64,000 nt of DNA, taken from positions 11,098,001-11,162,000 of the forward strand of contig JAILWY010000021.1 of the NCBI GenBank assembly GCA_022113835.1. Direction: 5' to 3'. The notes beneath the pieces were generated by a model, which was given only the letters and a program-made list of their open reading frames with translations, made no database searches and was not told the DNA's origin. Shown here piece by piece: positions 58,601 through 64,000 of the stretch. The stretch is from Atopsyche davidsoni (Eukaryota; Arthropoda; Insecta; Trichoptera; Hydrobiosidae). Position 1 is the stretch's first letter. The number at the start of each line of letters is the position of its first letter. The position numbers and the translations under genes are program-made.

Positions 58601-60937
58601 TTTATTTATATATTTACAACAAAACACTAATTTATTCGTATATTTTATGACATCTTTCACATCCTGAGGATAGTTATGTTGTTTTTTTTATTTTGTTTTA
58701 TATTTCTTTTGCACGGTGTATAATATATACACATCTACTATTGTTCTCAGACTAAAGTCGCTATCGTATTACAAGCTGTGTTAATAGCCATTAAAAATTT
58801 AAATAACTTAGATATTTAGTTAGTAAATATTTATTTTAAAGGTGACATAACTACATATATTTCACAATACAATCTTGTTTGCAAATTAATGAATTTGGCA
58901 TATGTGTGCATGTTTTTACTACGCTATTTATATTTATAATTTTTTTTGAATCTAATAAAACTTAAAAGATACAAACGTACAAGTCAGCCTTGGCATTCCA
59001 AAAGGATTATCGCAGTCAATAATTTGTTTTATTATACTTATTCAGTCCAACTGTTTGTAGCCGTTAGTTAGGTCACCCTTAATTTAGAAACGACGAGAAA
59101 ATATCCACCTAGCAAAATATGTACACCGGTTTCACATATAGCAATATAAGGCAATAAGAAGCATGATACAGAACGAGGCGTTTTACATAATATTTCTATG
59201 AGAATATGTCTGAATCAAATAACTAAATTAAATTATTAACTATTAATATATTATAAATAAAAATATATGAATATTTTATCACATGAGGTTATCCCAGTTT
59301 TCCTTTCCCGTGCGTAGTTCTTAAAACACTGTGTACTGTAAAAAAATCTAATGCTGATCGTCTTTGACTATCGTAAAGCGGTTTGTTTTTGTTTGAATTT
59401 TCTAAAATTTTATATGAAAGCCATTGATTCAAAATGGCGGCCATATTTCAATTTTGGTTTTCCATCGAAGCCTTCGTCGTGTTACTCTTCGAGTCCCGCT
59501 GAGTGCATCGCGCGGAATGCATTGATAACCGCTCCCATTATTAATCGGTGATCTCATTTTCTTTGTCGAGCGCACAATGGATTTTCGGTCCAATCGTTTT
59601 GCATCCAAAAAGCCCTGCCCTCGTGGTTTGTTACGCCGAATTAATTAATTATCTTTAACTATTACAATCCTATAATAAAATAGTCTCCCCGCTCTTCCTA
59701 CTGTGCCCCGAGCGTATGTGAAGGATCGAAACTGGAAAGAGATGTGAGATGGGGGACTCCTAATAGAATATCAGATCAAAATTCCACAGCTTTTAAAACG
59801 AAAATATTGTATACAAATTCCATAGGGCAGCAGCAATACGCAGATCTTTCCTTCTAATATAAAACTGCAGTGTAGAAGGCCCTGGGGACCCACTACACTA
59901 TTTACCATAAGAACACCATAAACAGGCATACACATATGTTCAGTGAGATGATCGACAACCTTATCTGAGGAAAGGCACTTGAAGATGAAGAAGAATGTAA
60001 CAGAGAGCGACATAGCATAACTTAATAACGTTTCTTACGATTTAAACTAAATAAGATTGTTTTCCTGTGATTGGCATTAACAATTAAATTTGTTTATGAC
60101 ATGCGAATGATTTCATTACGATCTACACGCGTATATCTCTGTATTTTGTTTAACACAATAAGACTTTTGAATCTCAATTTGATCTAGTCAAATATAAGAC
60201 ATCACCTACTCGCTGGCGGAAATTGAAAAAAAAATTGCCATTTTTACTCGAATAGAAAGCTGTGGAAACTTCGAGAATACATAATAGAAATACTAATGGT
60301 TATTCTAACTTTATTCAGTGAAATATTTATTTAAGAATCAAAGATTTATTTTCCGCATGATTAAATACCTTTTAATAAAAAATCAGACTCTGTTATCTTT
60401 TCTACCTCTATGAATGCGTTTGCACGGCGCGGCGTCTGTTTGTCATTGACTTTTTATATCTGTTATGATTTTTACTTTTGATTAACGACACCTTTTACTT
60501 TTAGAAAGGTATGCTAAGTACAGAAGTAGTCTGATATCGATTAGTGATCACCTACATACTTAAGATAAATTATTTTAAAACTTGCTTCGGACTGGAGTAC
60601 TGAAAAATGTTACGTACTATGGATGCAATCGTTTTCTATAGAGCGTAAACCGCTACATACACAAATCATGGCGTGCGGTCCATACGAGCAATAAAGCATT
60701 ACTTGCCTTGGCTTTGATATCACCACAAGCCACCACGCTTCATATGATATTTGTTATAGTTGTTTGACTAACCTGTGTGTCCATTGTTACTGACCACCAG
60801 GCCGTCTATGAGTTCTTCGAACCCTTGCATCTTCATGGTCGGCAGGTTGACTTCCTTGACTTTCAGGAGATTAATATTGATGGGACTCTGGTGTTTTCCG
60901 AAGCAGGTGTCGTACTGCTCTCCCCAATGGATTGGAC
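55377..60937 (-). CDS. alpha-carbonic anhydrase, probably GPI-anchored (5' end missing)
   Basis: Five exons join in frame: 60,937-60,773, 56,505-56,367, 56,201-56,096, 55,954-55,727 and 55,637-55,377, giving about 298 residues. The enzyme interconverts CO2 and bicarbonate. All key residues are visible (human CA II numbering): the proton shuttle His64 in NNGHT, zinc ligands His94 and His96 in LHFHWG and His119 in MELHMVFF, Glu106 in GSED, Glu117 and Thr199 in SLTTPPCSE. An active enzyme is therefore expected. Cysteines in [12 protein letters not shown] and TTPPCSE match the disulfide pair of extracellular members. The C-terminus (NSGVRESP then [14 protein letters not shown], ending TGA) looks like a GPI-attachment signal; a membrane anchor is the alternative. 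The first exon starts mid-codon before PIHWG, so the signal peptide and usual W-Y start are upstream, and I found no such exon up to 64,000. The intron 60,772-56,506 is 4.3 kb. Confidence 0.93.
55727..55954 (-). CDS. carbonic anhydrase exon (Thr199 region)
   Basis: Seventy-six codons, phase 0 at both ends, between TTTTTAG and GTAAGT. It encodes [10 protein letters not shown] at the start, [20 protein letters not shown] in the middle (Thr199 and a disulfide Cys), and RLSHDQ at the end. Confidence 0.92.
56096..56201 (-). CDS. carbonic anhydrase exon (third zinc ligand)
   Basis: Follows TTTCTTTAG, completes a Ser codon and ends GAG before GTATAA. It encodes [20 protein letters not shown] with Glu117 and His119, then [15 protein letters not shown]. 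Confidence 0.92.
56367..56505 (-). CDS. carbonic anhydrase exon (zinc ligands 1 and 2)
   Basis: Follows TTTTCAG and ends before GTGATT. It encodes [20 protein letters not shown] and then [10 protein letters not shown] with His94 and His96, and Glu106 in FGSED. Confidence 0.92.
56506..60772 (-). other. large intron of the carbonic anhydrase gene
   Basis: The intron is AT-rich and holds no recognised gene on either strand. A less AT-rich patch at 59,390-59,600 includes AAAATGGCGGCCAT (59,431-59,444), a strong match to the YY1/Pho binding site. A short imperfect hairpin is at 58,381-58,420. Open frames on either strand are short and unrecognised. Confidence 0.6.
60773..60937 (-). CDS. carbonic anhydrase exon (PIHWG to NNGHT)
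   Basis: Starts after TTTTCAG with two bases of a codon (Gly completed by an upstream G) and ends ACACAG before GTTAGT. It carries the QSPINI block and the His64 equivalent (codon at 60,777-60,779). Confidence 0.92.
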
Positions 60938-63900
60938 CTGAAAATATAACGGATTAATATTAAAATACACATATTATCTGATTGTTAAAACGGCGATAGA
61001 CATATTAAAAAAATAACATTGTTTCAATTAGATATTTGGAGATATCACTTGATCAAATCATACAAGACAAGATTTTATTCTAAGTAGTAATTTCAGTTTT
61101 TGTTAGTACGAAGTATAATTAATTCTCTGGACTTTAATATATGCTCAGAAAAATTACAAACAAACTGCATCGTGTTTCTCGAAAGCTTCAGTATTAAAGT
61201 CGGAACAATTTGCACTTTCAACAGAATTAAAAAAATATATATGTAAATATTTAACCTGGGACTGAACGGTTGGGAATTAAGTATGAAGTAAATTTTTAAC
61301 AAATGATTTAATTGATATTAAAATTTTTTTTACCATAAAATCAATAAGCAGTAACACTCATAGTAAAAAAAACCTTCAAGCTACCAATGTTGTAATCACG
61401 ACACGCTGGTTAAATTTGTAATACTCTATATTTCAACGCTAATTATGAATAGCCAAACGGCTAGAAAATAACCTTATTTTTGTTTTATACACGTTTGAAA
61501 TTACCTGCATAGTTAAAAGTAGATAAAATAGATTCGGTAGCTTTTTGTAATGTCTGAAAAAACAACGCGTAAGAAATATGCTACGTTTTTGTAGGAGAGC
61601 GGTATCGGCGTTTCAGGGACTGGCGTTTTATGTATTTCATTGTGATTTTTTTCAGGGTGGCAAATTTACAAATTGTTAATGGGTCTGTAGTTAGTGAACG
61701 TTATTCAATATGATTTACAAACGAACATTCTAGTAGTTGCATAACATTTTGCAACATGAAATTGACTGGTATCTGGCTGTCATTTGTGACACATGAGTTA
61801 TCACTGTGACAATTTTCTATTATGCTTCGTACGTTTATACTTGGATTTAGTCATGGAGTAATAATTATGAAATTATTGCTAAAATTGAAATTATTAAGCC
61901 ATTATATATACACTGTTTTTATTTACTAGACATAATTTATAAGTTATACATTAAATATGAATAGTCGACTAGAAGATTACGACCATTTCAAGTGCAATAG
62001 CCACTTAGTTTTTCATAACTTTTGATTAAATATAGAGTATTTCAAAACAAGTCTGTCGTAGATATTTTCACTTTGTTATTCGAATACAAAAGCATCGTCG
62101 AGAAGTAACCAATAATTATAACTTAATGTATGTACACGGTGTCTCAAAATAAATCAATCATTCGATAAAGAGAAACTGGATCTCTTTGAGTGCACAACAA
62201 AAAATATCTGGTATAATTTTTATGGTGTCGTGATTATTTCATCACATTTTTTTCAGAAATAATGCATAGAAGGTAATTATGCATTCAAGTATATTTTTAT
62301 TTAAAAAAAAAAATTCAAAACAATATGATCTTGAATATGAAGTGATATTTACTTTTTTCGGATGACAATGAGTAATTTGTGTCAAGTGCAAAAAGGGACG
62401 CGTAGTGGAATATTTTTTGTCGACATATCGTGGAGTACATATAAATCTGTGTAATTTAATAAGAAACGAATTCAAAATAAATTATTATCAGTTCTTACTG
62501 TATAGTTCCAGGTTTTTAACTTTCTGTGTACACTGTTTTTTTGAACTTTGTTTCAAACATAAACCACATCTTAAAATAATGCCAATTGCGTGAGGTTTGC
62601 TCTACGACTCTTGAAATGTTTGTAACCTAGTTTTGAGCACTGTGTATAAACATACGTGTGCGTTGAGTTTTGGCTATCCATTCTGTAACTTTATACTGAT
62701 CAACTGATAATCAGGCGGGCTATTTTCAGCGACTGCGGTGTCAATCAAATTATTTAATTAATGATTTCTCATACAACATCGACGTACTTTGGTGTCTGAT
62801 TTGTAGAATGCAATAATAATAATGAAATATTGGGTGTAGTTTTCGATTCTTTTGTGATTTATTATATTGATGGTTAGTGTGTTTGGAGGCAGGACCTCGA
62901 TCATTCAAACCACTTTCTACCAATAAATTATCGGACTATACTTAACGTATAGTTTTTTTCAGAAATATTTACAATTAGCGGTCCACTGATCGCATTTTCG
63001 ATTCCAGGAATCAATTTTTGTCTAATTACCTTCTTTTTAATAATACAGTGGATTTGTTTTGCTAAGGCTACCCTATTTAATAAAACCTTGATCTGTTTAT
63101 AAAGAAGGCGAATTGATTATATTTATATTGCCACCTATAGTCAGTATTTTCTAGAAAATCAATATGAATTCATATCAGTTTTATTGCATTGCAACGAGGT
63201 TCTCAAGTCTACAAGGGAAAGTATTTCGGAAGATTTAGAAATTTTAATTTTAAATACTTTCATTTATTGATGTAGTGGTCTAATGAGATATACGTCTATT
63301 CATAAAAAAAGTAATCTAGGCCAATAATCTTTGAGTAATTATATCATTTGCAATAATTCAATGTGTGGTTAAACGAATTTTAACTCTCGAATAAATTAAA
63401 ATACTGCATACACAAGTGTATTTTGCTTTATATGCATAGAGATTTATTATAACAATAAAACAGAGAAATGAAATGATTTTAATTTAATATTGAATAGTAC
63501 TGAAGGTACCTTTTATTTCAGTTTTACTTTATTGAAAAGAATTTCTCAGGGTGGGAAACAGGTACTTCTTATTCTGAGCAATTTATAGTCAACCAAATCA
63601 TATTTTACTATATATATTCAATCTCAAAGTAACGACTAGAATACATTTTTGAAATATATACTTGTTTTTTTTTTAGTTTCATGGTGTTATTGGACAAAAC
63701 TACTTATATAGGAATGGTAGGAACTACTACTAATAGGAAGACATTCCATCTCATTCTGAACAATTTGCGGCCGACCCAATCTTGGCTGAGACCCGACCAC
63801 ATGGCAACCCATTTCCATTTATACCTGACTACATATTTCACGCTATTGATCGCTAACACACAAGAGCCACGGACCGGTCATGGGTTAAGTGGGAGATAGC

Positions 63901-64000
63901 ACCAGAGTAGCTTATTTTTCGAGACAGGGACTGCTTGGGGCTTGTGTGTGTATAAAGAACAGAACTAAAAATAAAAATAAAAAAAATAAGATTAGGTGAT
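60938..64000. other. upstream carbonic anhydrase intron or intergenic DNA
   Basis: The first bases are the acceptor side of the intron before the first recognised exon. No signal-peptide exon with a W-Y motif was found on the minus strand. The frame 63,681-63,899 (plus) is not recognised. AATAGCCAAACGGCTAGAA at about 61,449 resembles 15,149. The rest is AT-rich without visible structure. Confidence 0.4.

Noticed and set aside
1..64000. CRISPR array, operon or bacterial features
   Set aside because: There are no regularly spaced identical repeats, and genes have spliceosomal introns and poly(A) signals; the DNA is from an animal.

Overview
The window is AT-rich eukaryotic DNA and looks like an insect, possibly a moth or butterfly, though the order is not proven. 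The evidence is intron-containing genes with GT/AG junctions, an interstitial (TTAGG)4 tract of the insect telomere type, and a dense population of decayed transposon remnants: mariner-like, hAT-like, TTAA-flanked, LINE tails, LTR fragments, tRNA-derived pieces and Penelope-like pieces with hammerhead motifs.

Positions 1-46,796 hold no gene that I can recognise. Most open frames there are short and unsupported, or lie over repeats. What can be described is repeat content: two copies of a mariner-like element (3.9 kb, 44.0 kb); three copies of a foldback element, two of them carrying a tRNA-like T-arm (4.7, 12.0, 31.8 kb); a small hAT-like element with an 8-bp target duplication (9.5 kb); two inverted copies of a ~605-bp element bounded by TTAA (10.7, 41.1 kb); LTR-like fragments (12.9, 45.0 kb); a hammerhead-ribozyme-bearing repeat (13.1 kb) and a related element with two inverted, degenerate hammerheads (34.3-34.9 kb); a tandem array near 13.5-14.5 kb; a minisatellite split by an insertion (17.5-18.06 kb); and two LINE C-terminal tails (18.1, 35.0 kb). 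Several GC-richer islands (4.4, 10.2, 18.5, 28-29.2, 43.4 kb) may be regulatory or unrecognised 5' exons.

Positions 46,797-61,000 hold three genes. A large plus-strand exon encodes an 863-residue secreted glutamine-rich protein of unknown function, whose 5' exon was not found. A compact three-exon plus-strand gene (52,217-53,155) encodes a CCDC12/Cwf18-type spliceosome protein, complete at 156 residues. On the minus strand, convergent with it, five 3' exons (60,937 down to 55,377) encode an alpha-carbonic anhydrase with all zinc and proton-shuttle residues and a C-terminal tail suggesting a GPI anchor; its 5' exon with the signal peptide was not found and is probably outside the window. Nothing suggests that the three genes work in one pathway.

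The most notable non-gene signal is the set of hammerhead-like ribozymes. One, on the minus strand at 13,181-13,226, has near-complete core, stems I and II and a short stem III; it is associated with two Penelope-like repeat subfamilies.
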